From Arthrobacter sp. SW1 (GTDB lineage Bacteria; Actinomycetota; Actinomycetes; Actinomycetales; Micrococcaceae), in NCBI RefSeq assembly GCF_001766675.1, contig NZ_MJLT01000045.1:372001-436000 (forward strand): DNA of 64,000 bases. The letters run 5' to 3'. Each line of letters begins with the position of its first letter. Position 1 is the stretch's first letter. Positions 46,187 through 55,944 of the stretch are shown here, piece by piece. The notes beneath the pieces were generated by a model. It ran no database searches, was not told where the DNA came from, and saw only the letters and a list, made by a program, of their open reading frames with translations. Position numbers and translations under genes: made by a program.

Positions 46187-46941
46187 GCAAGGTACTCCCG
46201 GTTCTTGGCCGCATCCTCGCCCGGGGCTGGCCGATCATCGTCCTGCTCCTGGCCTGGGACCTTGTGGCGGTCGTCAACGGCTACACGGACCTGTTGCTGC
46301 CGAGGCCGTTGAGCGTCGCGTCCTACGTGTCCAACAACGTGGCCAAGTTCGCCGAACCCACCTTTATCACGGTGGCGCTGGCCGTCCCGGGGACAATCCT
46401 GGGCCTGGCGGTTGGCTGCGTCCTGGCAATCCTGGTCTGGTATTCCTCCATCCTGGACGGGTTGATCACACCAACCACCAGCGTCCTGCAGGCCGTCCCG
46501 GTGGTGGCCATGCTGCCAGTGATCGGCAGGCTGGTGGGCTACAACGAAATCACGGTCATCGTGATCGTCATGCTGCTCTCCTTCTTTCCCGCTTTTGTCC
46601 TGGTCCTTGCCCGGCTCAGGCAAGCGAACGGCTCCTCCGAGGACGTGTTCCGCGTCTTTGGGGCGAGCCGCTGGACCACCCTGGCCCGGCTCCTCCTGCC
46701 GCAGGCAGTTCCGGGCCTGCTCGCCGCCATCCGGATGACCGCGCCCTTCGCCATCGGCGCCGTGATCCTGGCGCAATACCTGCTCTCCATCGGCGGACTC
46801 GGCCAGTTGATCACCGATTCGATCGTCCGCAGCGACACCGTGACCGTGTGGGCCATCGCCTGCATCACCTCCATCGTGTCGATCATCGTCTTCGCCCTCA
46901 CCAAACGGCTCGAAGACCGCGTTGCCGTGCGCTTCAAATAG
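46183..46941 (+). CDS. ABC importer permease 2
   Basis: 252 residues with about six helices and an EAA loop (FGASRWTTLARLLLPQAVPG). Similar in plan to permease 1 but clearly different in sequence. The start at 46183 overlaps the previous stop. The binding-protein gene starts 54 bp later. Confidence 0.92.
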   Translation: MSKVLPVLGRILARGWPIIVLLLAWDLVAVVNGYTDLLLPRPLSVASYVSNNVAKFAEPTFITVALAVPGTILGLAVGCVLAILVWYSSILDGLITPTTSVLQAVPVVAMLPVIGRLVGYNEITVIVIVMLLSFFPAFVLVLARLRQANGSSEDVFRVFGASRWTTLARLLLPQAVPGLLAAIRMTAPFAIGAVILAQYLLSIGGLGQLITDSIVRSDTVTVWAIACITSIVSIIVFALTKRLEDRVAVRFK

Positions 46942-46995
46942 CCCACGCCGTCCCGCCCGGAATCACTCCACACCCGTTCGAACAGGAGCTCCACC

Positions 46996-48066
46996 ATGAA
47001 CAACACCACTTTTTCCCGCCGCAGCCTCCTTGGCGCAGGCCTCGGTCTCGGTGCCCTCGCCACGGCCGGTGCCCTGACATCCTGCAGCCCCGCCGTCTCG
47101 TCCCCGGCGGCCGGAGCCACCAAGCTCCGCATCACCCTCGGCTGGGTATCCAACGTCGAATTCGGCGGCTACTTCATTGCTGATGACCGCGGCTACTACA
47201 AGGACGAGGGACTTGAGATCGAGTTCCTTCCCGGCGGCGCGAACGCACCGTCGGCCGCCCAGAGCCTGGCTGCAGGCAACGCCGAAATCGGCCTTTCGCC
47301 GTCCATGGGCGACACGATCGTCGCGGCCGCCAAGGGTAACGACCTCAAGATCCTGGGAGCGGTCTTCCAGGACAGCCCTGGTGGCATCGTCTCGTTGAGC
47401 AAGAAGCCGATCCGGACTCCGAAGGACCTGGTAGGCGCCAAAGTGCTTGGCCAAGGCGGAACCCAGCCATACCTTGACGCGATCATGCAACTGGCGGGCC
47501 TGCCCAAGGCCAGTTACGAACTGGTGCCGGCCGGCTTCGATCCTTCGCCCTTGGTCGACGGGCAGGGCGATGCCTACACCTGCTATGTGACCAACCAGCC
47601 CACCACGCTGGAGACCCAGTTCGGCCTCGTCAAGGACAAGGACTATGTGACGGTCACCTACAGCGAGCTGGGCCTGCCCTCCTACGCGGACGTCATTGTC
47701 ACCACCGGCAAGTTCGCCGGCGCCAACGAGGAAGCGATCGTCAAATTCCTGCGCGCCAGCGTCCGTGGCTGGCAGGACAACATCGCCGACCCGTCCATCG
47801 CGGCCAAACTGTGCGTCGAGAAGTACGGCGCAGACCTTGGCTTGGACCTCAAGCAGCAGATCCGCCAGAACGAGCTCCAGGCTCCGCTGATCCAGAGCGC
47901 CCTCACCAAGTCGAAGGGCCTGCTCAACATGGACACCGCGCTGCTGGAGGCCAAGATGCTGCCCGCGATGAAGGCCTCGGGCCAGACACCTGTCCCGGCT
48001 GACGTCAAGGGAATTGTGGACCTGTCCTACCTGGCCAAGGCCTTCGACGGCAAGACCAGCCTCTGA
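46996..48066 (+). CDS. Substrate-binding lipoprotein, NMT1/THI5-like
   Basis: 356 residues. A twin-arginine signal ending in a lipobox (SRRSLLGAGLGLG, then LTSC) marks a Tat lipoprotein. The mature part starts LRITLGWVSNVEFGGYFIADDRGYYKDEGL, the NMT1/THI5-like pattern of binding proteins for thiamine pyrimidine precursors, riboflavin and similar small heterocycles. Carbohydrate-binding proteins have a different fold pattern, so the ligand is probably not a plain sugar. It is fused operonically to the two permeases and followed by the HAD gene with a TGATG overlap. Confidence 0.9.
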   Translation: MNNTTFSRRSLLGAGLGLGALATAGALTSCSPAVSSPAAGATKLRITLGWVSNVEFGGYFIADDRGYYKDEGLEIEFLPGGANAPSAAQSLAAGNAEIGLSPSMGDTIVAAAKGNDLKILGAVFQDSPGGIVSLSKKPIRTPKDLVGAKVLGQGGTQPYLDAIMQLAGLPKASYELVPAGFDPSPLVDGQGDAYTCYVTNQPTTLETQFGLVKDKDYVTVTYSELGLPSYADVIVTTGKFAGANEEAIVKFLRASVRGWQDNIADPSIAAKLCVEKYGADLGLDLKQQIRQNELQAPLIQSALTKSKGLLNMDTALLEAKMLPAMKASGQTPVPADVKGIVDLSYLAKAFDGKTSL

Positions 48067-48929
48067 TGGCAACGGCACCTGCGTCCTCCCGCCGTCGTCT
48101 CGTCGCGCTCGACGTCGATGGAACGATCATGCACGACGATGGCCGGATCAGTCCGGCTGTTGCCGAACAGATCAGGAGAATCGCCGCAGGTGGCGATGCG
48201 ATCACGCTCGCGACGGGACGACCTGTCGCGAGCGTGATCAAGGTCCTGGACAGGCTCGGCATCACTCCCGAGTACGCCGTGTGCTGCAACGGGGCCATCA
48301 CCATCCGCCGTGACGCCTCCGCAGCGGGGAACTACCGCAAGGACTTCGTCGCCACCTACGACCCCACCGAGGCCCTCCACACCCTGCGGGCCTGCCTGCC
48401 GGATGCGCTCTACGCGGTGGAGGACGAGCACGGCAATTTCCTGTACACGGAGGCGTTGCCGGGGCTGGCGGGCGAAACCGGCCCGGATCCCAACTCGCGC
48501 AGGGTTCGTTTTGAGGAACTCCTCGGCCGGCAGGCGACCCGCGTGGTGGTTGCTGCCCCTGAAACAGGAACGGAGGAATTCTTCGCCATCATGGCAGGTC
48601 TCGGCCTGGATCACGCGGCTTACTCAATCGGCCGGGCATCCTATTTGGACCTCGCTCCCCAAGGGGTGGACAAAGCGACCGCGCTCGAACAACTCAGGCA
48701 GCTCCTCGGCGTCGACCCTTCCGACGTGGTCGTGTTCGGCGACGGCCGGAACGACATCGAGATGTTGCGCTGGGCGGCGGCCTCCGGGCACGGCTTCGCC
48801 CTTGGCCAGGCGCCTGCCGAGGTTCAGGACGCTGCCTCCGAGGTCCTTCCCTCGATTCACGACGACGGCGTGGCAGCCGGGCTTGCACGCTTGGACTTTG
48901 CGGAACGGCCTGCCATTGCAGGCCGGTAG
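48066..48929 (+). CDS. Cof-type HAD phosphatase
   Basis: 287 residues. Motif I DVDGT, motif II ATGR, the C2 cap domain, Lys in the VDKATAL segment and motif IV FGDGRNDIEMLRWA are all present. This group removes phosphate from sugars or from coenzymes such as PLP and HMP-pyrophosphate. The start codon overlaps the binding-protein stop codon (TGATG), so it is part of the operon. A 15-bp inverted repeat lies inside the gene. Confidence 0.9.
   Translation: MATAPASSRRRLVALDVDGTIMHDDGRISPAVAEQIRRIAAGGDAITLATGRPVASVIKVLDRLGITPEYAVCCNGAITIRRDASAAGNYRKDFVATYDPTEALHTLRACLPDALYAVEDEHGNFLYTEALPGLAGETGPDPNSRRVRFEELLGRQATRVVVAAPETGTEEFFAIMAGLGLDHAAYSIGRASYLDLAPQGVDKATALEQLRQLLGVDPSDVVVFGDGRNDIEMLRWAAASGHGFALGQAPAEVQDAASEVLPSIHDDGVAAGLARLDFAERPAIAGR
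48200..48239. repeat. Perfect 15-bp inverted repeat inside the HAD gene
   Basis: GATCACGCTCGCGAC and GTCGCGAGCGTGATC are exact complements separated by 10 nt. No T-run follows, so this is not a standard terminator. It lies 135 bp after the end of the binding-protein gene, where a hairpin could protect or attenuate the transcript. Confidence 0.85.
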
Positions 48930-48970
48930 TATGCATCTCAGACTGTCACCACAATGGAGCCACTAACGCA

Positions 48971-50047
48971 ATGACCAAGAGCCCGACGGTTTACGACGTG
49001 GCAGCGGCCGCGGGCGTATCCACAGCGACGGTGTCCTTCACGTTCCGAAACCCCGGCCGGGTCAAGGAATCCACCCGCGAGGTGGTCCTGGCCGCCGCCA
49101 GGAAGCTTGGCTACGTTCCCAACGTCAGCGCGCGGAGTCTGGCCAGGGGCCGTACGGGAACACTGGGCCTTTTCGCCTACGACTTCTTGTGGAATGCCGC
49201 GGACCGCCGGGTTCCAGCAGGTGGCACGCTGCCGGAAAGCCACCTCCTCCAAGGTGAACCGTATGACGACTTCCGGCTGTTCCCGGTGTACTTGGACGAA
49301 GTCCAGCGGGGCTTTGAACTGGAATGCTGGCGCCGTGGATTCGAGATCATTCTTGGCGGACGGAAGGACGGCCTCAGCGAAAGCATCATCACCGAGATCG
49401 CCGGACGCGTCGACGGCCTGGCGGTGTTCCCACGAAGGCTGCCTGCCGAAACCCTGGCCCACGTAGCCCGGCGGATCCCGGTGGTTGAATTCGCTTCCGG
49501 CGATGACGGAGGAGACTACTGCCACATAACGGCAGACAACGCGTCCGGGATGGAGATGATTGCTTCGCACCTGATGTCGGAGCATGGCCTGGATGACTTC
49601 GTCTATGTTTCCTCGGCCAGCAATGCGGACAGCGAGGAACGCAGAGGAGCTTTCAACTCGGTCCTGGAGGGTAGTGGCGTCAAGCTGCGGCCGGACCTGG
49701 CGTATGCCCCGGCCACCATCAAGCCGGAGTTGAGCCGCTTGATTGACGCCGGAACATTGCCCCAGGCCTTCGTTTGCGCCTCGGACATCGTTGCTCTCGA
49801 AGTGATCGATGCCTTGGGGGCCTTGGGTGTTCCTGTTCCGGGAAGCGTTGCTGTCACAGGATTCGACGGCGTGGTGGCCGGTGCGGTTTCCACTCCGGGC
49901 CTCACCACGGTCCGGCAACCGATGAGCGAGATCGGCAGGTTGGCCGCGGACATGCTGATCGCCAGGAGTTCAGGTGAAACCAGCGACAACAAATCGGTGG
50001 TCCTCCCGGTCAGGATGATTGTCCGGGGCAGCTGTGGGTGCGGGTAG
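48971..50047 (+). CDS. LacI-family transcriptional regulator
   Basis: 358 residues. N-terminal HTH (VYDVAAAAGVSTATVSFTFRNPGRVKESTRE) and hinge (GYVPNVSARSLARGRTGTLG), then a periplasmic-binding-like effector domain with CASDIVALEVIDAL, VAVTGFDGV and TTVRQP, and a Cys-rich end (RGSCGCG). It is 41 bp after the HAD gene. It is the best candidate for binding the 18-nt operators upstream of the glucosidase and importer; its ligand would be the imported glucoside or a product. Confidence 0.92.
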   Translation: MTKSPTVYDVAAAAGVSTATVSFTFRNPGRVKESTREVVLAAARKLGYVPNVSARSLARGRTGTLGLFAYDFLWNAADRRVPAGGTLPESHLLQGEPYDDFRLFPVYLDEVQRGFELECWRRGFEIILGGRKDGLSESIITEIAGRVDGLAVFPRRLPAETLAHVARRIPVVEFASGDDGGDYCHITADNASGMEMIASHLMSEHGLDDFVYVSSASNADSEERRGAFNSVLEGSGVKLRPDLAYAPATIKPELSRLIDAGTLPQAFVCASDIVALEVIDALGALGVPVPGSVAVTGFDGVVAGAVSTPGLTTVRQPMSEIGRLAADMLIARSSGETSDNKSVVLPVRMIVRGSCGCG

Positions 50048-50050
50048 TTC

Positions 50051-50809
50051 CTAGGCCCGCTCGGTAGCCTCGGCAGTGTCCCCGTCCCGCCCCCGCAGCT
50101 CCGCGATTTCCCGGCGCAGGGCGGCCACCTCGTCCAGCAGTTCCGCCATTTCGTTGCGCACCGGCTCCTCCGAGGCCGCGACGGCGGCTTCGGTGTTCTG
50201 CTCGATCCGCTGCACCAGCCACGACGCAATCGACGCCGTGACCATGCCGATCACGGCGATTCCGCTCATCATGAGTGCGGCCGCGACGATCCGGCCCAGG
50301 GGAGTCACGGGATAGAGGTCGCCGTAGCCCACCGTGGTGATGGTGGTGATGGCCCACCATGCGGCGTCGCCGAGGGTGAGGATCTTCGCATCGGGCGCCC
50401 GTTGTTCCACGTCCAGCACCGCCAGGGCGCCGATCAGGACCAGGAGGACTGCCGAGCCCGCCACGTAGATGGCCACCCGGCCGCGCAGGGTTTCGCCCAC
50501 GGTGCGGTGCAGTACGGACAGGACCGTCACCAGGCGCAGCAGGCGCAGGGGCCGGAAGAACGGGAGCACCACGATCAGCAGTTCGTGCAGGTTCCAGAGG
50601 AACCACCGCTTCCGGTCCTCCGCGAGCCACAGGTTGATCCCGTAGTCGACCACGAAAATACCCCAGGTGACCCACATGACCACTTCGAAGGGCGTAGCGG
50701 CATCCCCTTCGAGCCGGGCGACCACTTGCCAGGCGTAGGCCGTCAGGAAAACCAGCGCGGTGGCCATGAGCGGCCATTCGGCCAGGTCCCGGTAGCGTGC
50801 TTGCGTCAT
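50051..50809 (-). CDS. Voltage-gated-type potassium channel
   Basis: 252 residues. Helices S1-S6 with arginine-rich S4 (RPLRLLRLVTVLSVLH), the selectivity filter TTITTVGYGDLYPVTPLG, and a C-terminal coiled coil (VRNEMAELLDEVAALRREIAELRG) that probably assembles the tetramer. It is convergent with the LacI gene, 3 bp apart. Confidence 0.92.
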   Translation of the reverse strand: MTQARYRDLAEWPLMATALVFLTAYAWQVVARLEGDAATPFEVVMWVTWGIFVVDYGINLWLAEDRKRWFLWNLHELLIVVLPFFRPLRLLRLVTVLSVLHRTVGETLRGRVAIYVAGSAVLLVLIGALAVLDVEQRAPDAKILTLGDAAWWAITTITTVGYGDLYPVTPLGRIVAAALMMSGIAVIGMVTASIASWLVQRIEQNTEAAVAASEEPVRNEMAELLDEVAALRREIAELRGRDGDTAEATERA

Positions 50810-50893
50810 ACCGGCATCCTAGGGCCCGCCAGGCCGGGGCTGAACCCGGAAAGGGGCTGGCCAGCCGATGTTACTGGTGAGTAGCATTGGGGA

Positions 50894-51436
50894 ATGCACC
50901 TGCTTCTGCGAACTCTCCTGCTGCTGTTTACCTCGTCCCGGCGGAGCCGTCTGAGCGTGTGGGAGGAATCGTCCCTTCCGCTGCGGGTCCTGCCCACCGA
51001 CATCGACATCGCGATGCACGTCAACAACGGCATGTACTTCTCCCTCATGGACCTCGGCCGTTTCGACCTCATGGTCCGTGCCGGGATCTGGGAACGGATG
51101 CGTAGCCGCGGCTGGAGCCCCGTGGTTTCCGGCGAGACCATCGCTTTCCGCAAATCCCTCCAGCTGTGGCAGCGCTACACGATTGAATCGAGGATCATCG
51201 GCCTGGACTCCAAGGCGATCTACTTCGAACAGCGCATGGTGGCCGATGGCGAAATCTACGCCCGCGCGCACATCGCCACCCGGCTCGTGGACAAGGGACG
51301 GCCCGTCAGCCAGGAGGACATCCTGGCCGAATTCGGTGCACCGCCGGCTTCGTTGGAGCTGCCGGACTGGATCCACGAATGGCGGGAGAACAACGCCCTG
51401 CCCGGCGCCCGGAAGCCGGCCCCGCACCTCTGGTGA
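50894..51436 (+). CDS. Acyl-CoA thioesterase-like hotdog protein (4HBT_2)
   Basis: 180 residues. The hotdog core PTDIDIAMHVNNGMYFSLMDLGR contains the usual catalytic Asp/Asn region; the second half has RYTIESRIIGLDSKAIYFEQR. Similar to THEM6-like thioesterases acting on acyl-CoA. Substrate unknown. Confidence 0.85.
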   Translation: MHLLLRTLLLLFTSSRRSRLSVWEESSLPLRVLPTDIDIAMHVNNGMYFSLMDLGRFDLMVRAGIWERMRSRGWSPVVSGETIAFRKSLQLWQRYTIESRIIGLDSKAIYFEQRMVADGEIYARAHIATRLVDKGRPVSQEDILAEFGAPPASLELPDWIHEWRENNALPGARKPAPHLW

Positions 51437-51539
51437 CCGGCGGTGCCCGGCTTCAAGAGCCGCCGTCGGGCTTTATTCCCGCTTCGCCGGGCAGCGAACA
51501 GGGGGCGACTTCACGGACAGGCTCGCGTACGGTGGAAGC

Positions 51540-51911
51540 ATGGCTACAGTTGACATCACCGGTGAACAGTTCGCAGCAACCATTGAGGGCAACGATATTG
51601 TCCTGGTGGATTTCTGGGCGGAATGGTGCGGTCCCTGCCGCCAGTTCGCCCCCACCTTCAAGGCCGCCTCGGAGAAGCACCCGGATGTTTTCTTCGCCAA
51701 GGTGGACACCGAGGCCGAGCAGCAGCTCGCGGCCGAAGCAGGAATTTCCTCCATTCCCACCCTTATGGCGTTCCGCGAAAAGGTGCTGGTGTTTTCCCAG
51801 CCCGGCGCCCTGAACGGCCCGCAGCTGGACCAGGTCATCGAGGCAGTCAAGGGCCTGGACATGGAAGAAGTCCACGCGCACGTCGCCAAGATGCGCGCCG
51901 AAAACTCCTGA
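51540..51911 (+). CDS. trxA: Thioredoxin
   Basis: 123 residues. Active site WAEWCGPC with Cys30 and Cys33, and the cis-Pro in SSIPTLMAF. The C-terminus extends about 15 residues beyond classical thioredoxin (EEVHAHVAKMRAENS). It is followed by a perfect terminator. Confidence 0.94.
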   Translation: MATVDITGEQFAATIEGNDIVLVDFWAEWCGPCRQFAPTFKAASEKHPDVFFAKVDTEAEQQLAAEAGISSIPTLMAFREKVLVFSQPGALNGPQLDQVIEAVKGLDMEEVHAHVAKMRAENS

Positions 51912-51914
51912 CGC

Positions 51915-51960
51915 TTAAACACGGATGGCCGCCCGGAAACGGGCGGCCATCCGTGTTTAA
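51915..51960. terminator. Perfect 21-bp bidirectional terminator
   Basis: The arms from 51915-51935 and 51940-51960 are exact complements with a GAAA tetraloop, A-run and T-run at the base. It serves both the thioredoxin gene and the convergent monooxygenase gene. Confidence 0.96.
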
Positions 51961-51968
51961 GGAGGAAC

Positions 51969-52247
51969 TTAGAGGCGTTCGATCTTGACCGGCTCGGCCA
52001 GCAGGGCGCTCAGGGACTCATTGAGGTCCTGCACCGCGATGCCCTTGGAGTGCTTCTCGAGGTCTTCCTCGGAGGCCCACTGTTCCGTGAGGACCAGCTT
52101 CTCCTCTGTTGCTTCGGTCAGTTCGTAGCGGAGGCAGCCGGGCTCGTTCACGACCTCGTCGATCGCGATTTCCAGGGCGAGCTTCACACGGAAGAATTCG
52201 CCGTCGTTGGGGATGAAGGTTGCCTGCAGGTCAATGGGTGCACTCAT
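51969..52247 (-). CDS. Antibiotic-biosynthesis-monooxygenase (ABM) domain protein
   Basis: 92 residues forming one ABM dimeric alpha-beta barrel unit: DEVVNEPGCLRYELTEA and LTEQWASEEDLEKHSKGI. Similar small proteins act as quinol monooxygenases or bind small oxidised molecules. The exact activity is unknown. Confidence 0.82.
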   Translation of the reverse strand: MSAPIDLQATFIPNDGEFFRVKLALEIAIDEVVNEPGCLRYELTEATEEKLVLTEQWASEEDLEKHSKGIAVQDLNESLSALLAEPVKIERL

Positions 52248-52349
52248 GGCCTTCACCTTACCGGCAGGGCGGCCCGGCTCCGGAAAGATTTCGCGGCGGT
52301 CCCGGGTGCAGCGCTTCCGGCCCGGACGGGGGCTTGGTAGCGTGCCGTC

Positions 52350-54038
52350 ATGCTTTCCTCCTCCGCTCTTTCCTACACAGCCGGGGACGCCGCTGTCCCG
52401 CTGCTTGATGAAACCATCGGCGCCAACTTCGAACGCCTCGCGGCACGCTTCCCGGACCGGGACGCCCTGATCGAGGCCGCGCCGCCGGGCGGGACACCCC
52501 GCCGCTGGAGCTATGCGGAGTTGAACGACGACGTCGACCGCCTCGCCCGCGCTTTGCTCGCCATGGGCGTTGCCAAGGGCGAGCGGGTGGGCATCTGGAG
52601 CCCGAACTGCGCCGAATGGACCATCCTGCAGTACGCGACGGCGAAGATCGGCGCGGTGCTGGTCAACGTCAACCCGGCCTACCGCGCCCACGAACTGGAA
52701 TTCGTGCTCAAGCAGAACGGCATGCGCATGCTGGTCCTGGCTCCCACGGACAAGAACAGCGACTACGTTGGAATGGCACGGCAGGCGCTGCCGCATTGCC
52801 CCGAATTGCGTGAACTGGTCTTCCTGCCGGACCACGGCCTCGAGGGGCTGGCCGCCGGAATTCCGGAGGACGACAGTGAGTCCGCCTATGCGGGACTGCT
52901 GGAGCTCGCGGAGGAGGTGCCGGCGTCGGCCCTTGCCGAGCGCATGGCCGCGCTGGACCCGCGGGACGCCATCAACATCCAGTACACCTCCGGGACCACG
53001 GGCTTCCCGAAAGGCGCCACGCTCACGCACCACAACATCCTCAACAACGGCCACCAGATCGGCAGCCTGCTCGGCTACACGGAACAGGACCGCGTGGTGA
53101 TCCCGGTGCCGTTCTACCATTGCTTCGGCATGGTGATCGGCAACCTGAATGCGCTGAGCTTCGGGGCCGCCACCATCATCCCCGGCCGCGGCTTCAGCCC
53201 GGCGGCGGCGTTGCAGGCGGTGCAGGATTTCGGTGGGACGTCGCTGTACGGCGTACCCACGATGTTCATCGCCGAGCTCGCACTGCCGGACTTTGCGCAA
53301 TACGAGCTGTCCACCCTCCGCACCGGCGTGATGGCAGGTTCGCTCTGCCCCGTGGAGGTCATGGAGCGCGTCATCGGCGAGATGCACATGCGGGACGTGG
53401 CCATTTGCTATGGCATGACCGAAACCTCGCCGGTGTCCACCATGACCCGGGCCGGGGACAGCCTGGAGCACCGCACTTCCACGGTTGGCCGGACCATGCC
53501 GCACCTGGAATCGAAGATCGTGGATCCGGCAAGCGGGGAAACCGTGGAGCGCGGCGCCATCGGCGAACTCTGCACCCGCGGCTACGCGGCGATGAAGGGC
53601 TACTGGGAGCAGCCGGAGAAGACCGCCGAAGCCATCGACGACGAAGGCTGGATGCACACCGGCGACCTGGCCCGCATGGACGGTGACGGTTACGTGGTCA
53701 TTGAAGGCCGCATCAAGGACATGGTGATCCGCGGCGGCGAGAACATCTACCCGCGCGAAATCGAAGAATTCCTGTTCCGGCATCCGTCCATCCAGGACGT
53801 CCAGGTGATCGGCGTGCCGGACGAAAAGTACGGCGAAGAACTGATGGCCTGCATCATCCTCAAACCCGGCGCCGAAGCCCTGGACGAAGAGCAGCTGCGG
53901 GACTTCTGCCGCGGCAAGCTGGCCCATTTCAAGGTCCCCCGGTACCTGGACATCCGGGAGAGCTTCCCGATGACGGTCTCCGGCAAGGTCCGCAAGGTGG
54001 AAATGCGCGAGGAAGCGGTGGCCCGGCTGGGACTCTAA
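52350..54038 (+). CDS. Acyl-CoA synthetase (AMP-forming)
   Basis: 562 residues. ATP loop [18 protein letters not shown] near residue 212, [20 protein letters not shown], and the C-terminal hinge and Lys region [15 protein letters not shown]. Related to FadD/medium-chain acyl-CoA synthetases, which charge fatty acids for degradation. No beta-oxidation genes are adjacent. Confidence 0.91.
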   Translation: MLSSSALSYTAGDAAVPLLDETIGANFERLAARFPDRDALIEAAPPGGTPRRWSYAELNDDVDRLARALLAMGVAKGERVGIWSPNCAEWTILQYATAKIGAVLVNVNPAYRAHELEFVLKQNGMRMLVLAPTDKNSDYVGMARQALPHCPELRELVFLPDHGLEGLAAGIPEDDSESAYAGLLELAEEVPASALAERMAALDPRDAINIQYTSGTTGFPKGATLTHHNILNNGHQIGSLLGYTEQDRVVIPVPFYHCFGMVIGNLNALSFGAATIIPGRGFSPAAALQAVQDFGGTSLYGVPTMFIAELALPDFAQYELSTLRTGVMAGSLCPVEVMERVIGEMHMRDVAICYGMTETSPVSTMTRAGDSLEHRTSTVGRTMPHLESKIVDPASGETVERGAIGELCTRGYAAMKGYWEQPEKTAEAIDDEGWMHTGDLARMDGDGYVVIEGRIKDMVIRGGENIYPREIEEFLFRHPSIQDVQVIGVPDEKYGEELMACIILKPGAEALDEEQLRDFCRGKLAHFKVPRYLDIRESFPMTVSGKVRKVEMREEAVARLGL

Positions 54039-54077
54039 GCTCGGCTGCACCCCTGGGCGCTTACGGCAAGGATAAGG

Positions 54078-54395
54078 ATGCACCACATGGATGAGGCAGA
54101 GAACAGCGGCGCAAAGGCCCCCGGGCCGCTGGACGTGACCTTCACGGCCACGCTCGTGACCAGCCCCGCGAAAGGCGGCTGGACGTACGTGCAAATGGAT
54201 GGCTCGGCCGAGTTCTTCGGAACCCGCGGGCTGGTCCGGGTCAGCGGCACCGTGGACGGCGAAGCATTTGAAAGCTCCTTCATGGCGCTCGGCGACGGAA
54301 CGCACAAGCTTCCGATCACCGCCGAACTGCGCCGGAAGATCGGCAAGGCGGAGGGCGATGAAGTGACGGTCCACCTCAGCGAGCGGCGCCCCTGA
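54078..54395 (+). CDS. DUF1905 family protein
   Basis: 105 residues. Core [19 protein letters not shown] and [37 protein letters not shown] match DUF1905, a small beta-barrel family of unknown role. An ATG at 54087 is an alternative start. Confidence 0.85.
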   Translation: MHHMDEAENSGAKAPGPLDVTFTATLVTSPAKGGWTYVQMDGSAEFFGTRGLVRVSGTVDGEAFESSFMALGDGTHKLPITAELRRKIGKAEGDEVTVHLSERRP

Positions 54396-54426
54396 GTCAG
54401 CGCCCCTGAGCCAACGTCCGTGAGGC

Positions 54427-55416
54427 TCAGTGGCCGCGGTGGTCCTGGATGGTCATCCGCGGCCCGAATGCCGGTTTGCGGAAACCGCTGAGCCCCAGCA
54501 TGCGGACTACCCGTTGCCGGTGCCCGCGCCATGGCTCCATCAGGGCGAGCATGCCGGCGTCGTCGGTTTTCTCTCCCGTCAACGCATAGCCCACATAGGA
54601 CGCCAGGTGGTAGTCGCCCACGGCGATCGAATCCGGGCAGCCATGCGTGCGCTGCAGGACCTCGGCCGCGGTCCAGATCCCGATTCCTGGAATGGTCTGC
54701 AGCTTGGCCCCGGCCTCCGCCGCGTCCAGCGAGGCCAGCCGCTCCAGCGCGGCCGCCGAACGCAGCGCCCGCATCACCGTAGCTGAGCGCTGCGGCCCAA
54801 CGCCTGCCTTGTGCCATTCCCAGGACGGGATGCCCAGCCACTGTTCCGCGGTCGGAGCGACAAGAAGGCCCGACGGCGTGTGGCGGCCGGCGGCGGGCGC
54901 TGCGGCTCCGTAGCGGTACATGAGGTAGCGGTAGCCGCGGCGGGCCTCGATGGTGGTGACCTTCTGTTCCAGGATGGTGGGCACCAGTGAGTCGACCACC
55001 CGGCCGGTGGCGGGCAGGCGCAGGCCCGGGTTCCGGCGTCGGGCTTCAATGACAAGGCGGGGGAGCCCTGCCTGGAAGGTGGGCTCATCGAAGGCGGACC
55101 AGTCATCGTCCCGGCCGAGCAGGCGCGGCGCTCCGGCGACCGCGGCCCCCGCGCCAGGGCCCCAAGCCTGTGCGTCGACGAAACCGTCCGCGCCGGAAGC
55201 AGTTCCGGAAACGGCGGTGAGCCGCAGCGTGGCAGGACCGTCCGGCGTCGTGAGCGCCATCCAGAGTCCGTCCGGGCGGTGGGCGAAGGACGGATCGCCG
55301 TTGCCGCGCATGAGGATTCCCAGGCTCTGCAGGAGGTTGAACGGACCGCCGGGATACCAGCGCAACGATGCGTCCGCGGCGGCCGCGAGGGCGGCGGGGG
55401 CGCTGGCGATGGTCAT
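54427..55416 (-). CDS. DNA-3-methyladenine glycosylase II-like protein
   Basis: 329 residues, cytoplasmic. HhH-GPD motif TIPGIGIWTAAEVLQRTHGCPDSIAVGDYHL with the catalytic Asp (the D of VGDYH) near residue 270, and WKHAGV-like WEWHKAGVGPQRS. Related to AlkA-type enzymes that remove alkylated bases, although the N-terminus is divergent. ATG at 55416. Confidence 0.83.
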   Translation of the reverse strand: MTIASAPAALAAAADASLRWYPGGPFNLLQSLGILMRGNGDPSFAHRPDGLWMALTTPDGPATLRLTAVSGTASGADGFVDAQAWGPGAGAAVAGAPRLLGRDDDWSAFDEPTFQAGLPRLVIEARRRNPGLRLPATGRVVDSLVPTILEQKVTTIEARRGYRYLMYRYGAAAPAAGRHTPSGLLVAPTAEQWLGIPSWEWHKAGVGPQRSATVMRALRSAAALERLASLDAAEAGAKLQTIPGIGIWTAAEVLQRTHGCPDSIAVGDYHLASYVGYALTGEKTDDAGMLALMEPWRGHRQRVVRMLGLSGFRKPAFGPRMTIQDHRGH

Positions 55417-55545
55417 GGATCCATGGTCCCACGGGGGAGTGACAGGAAGTTCCCGGAGTCCCTTACGCAGCAGGGAACACGGGCCTAGACTCGCGTTTGT
55501 GGTGCGGGGCGCCGCGCCTTTCCCGAAACGTACAGGAGTAACGCC

Positions 55546-55938
55546 ATGGGTGGAGTAGTACATTTCGAAATTCCCGCCGAAGATTCCGGCCGGGCCAGCA
55601 ATTTCTACCAGGGGGCGTTCGGCTGGACGCTCAACCCGATGCCGGAGATGGATTACACCATCGCCATGACCACGCCGTCGGATGAGCAGACCGGCATGCC
55701 GAAGTCGCCCGGCGCCATCAACGGCGCGCTGTTCACGCGCTCGCCGGAACTGCAGACCCCGGTGCTCACGGTGGACGTCGAGGACATCGATGCAGCCCTG
55801 ACGCAGATTGAGTCCGTGGGCGGCTCAGTGCACAAGGGCAAGGACGCCGTGCCCGGAATGGGCTGGTACGCCTACTTCAAGGACACCGAAGGGAACATCC
55901 TGGGCCTCTGGCAGACGGACGAGTCCGCAGGGAAGTAG
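55546..55938 (+). CDS. VOC (glyoxalase/bleomycin-resistance-fold) protein
   Basis: 130 residues with one VOC half (VVHFEIPAEDSGRASNFYQGAFGWTL; MGWYAYFKDTEGNILGLWQ). His6 and Glu near the C-terminus could bind a metal. Substrate unknown. A 13-bp terminator follows. Confidence 0.86.
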   Translation: MGGVVHFEIPAEDSGRASNFYQGAFGWTLNPMPEMDYTIAMTTPSDEQTGMPKSPGAINGALFTRSPELQTPVLTVDVEDIDAALTQIESVGGSVHKGKDAVPGMGWYAYFKDTEGNILGLWQTDESAGK

Positions 55939-55944
55939 ACACCG

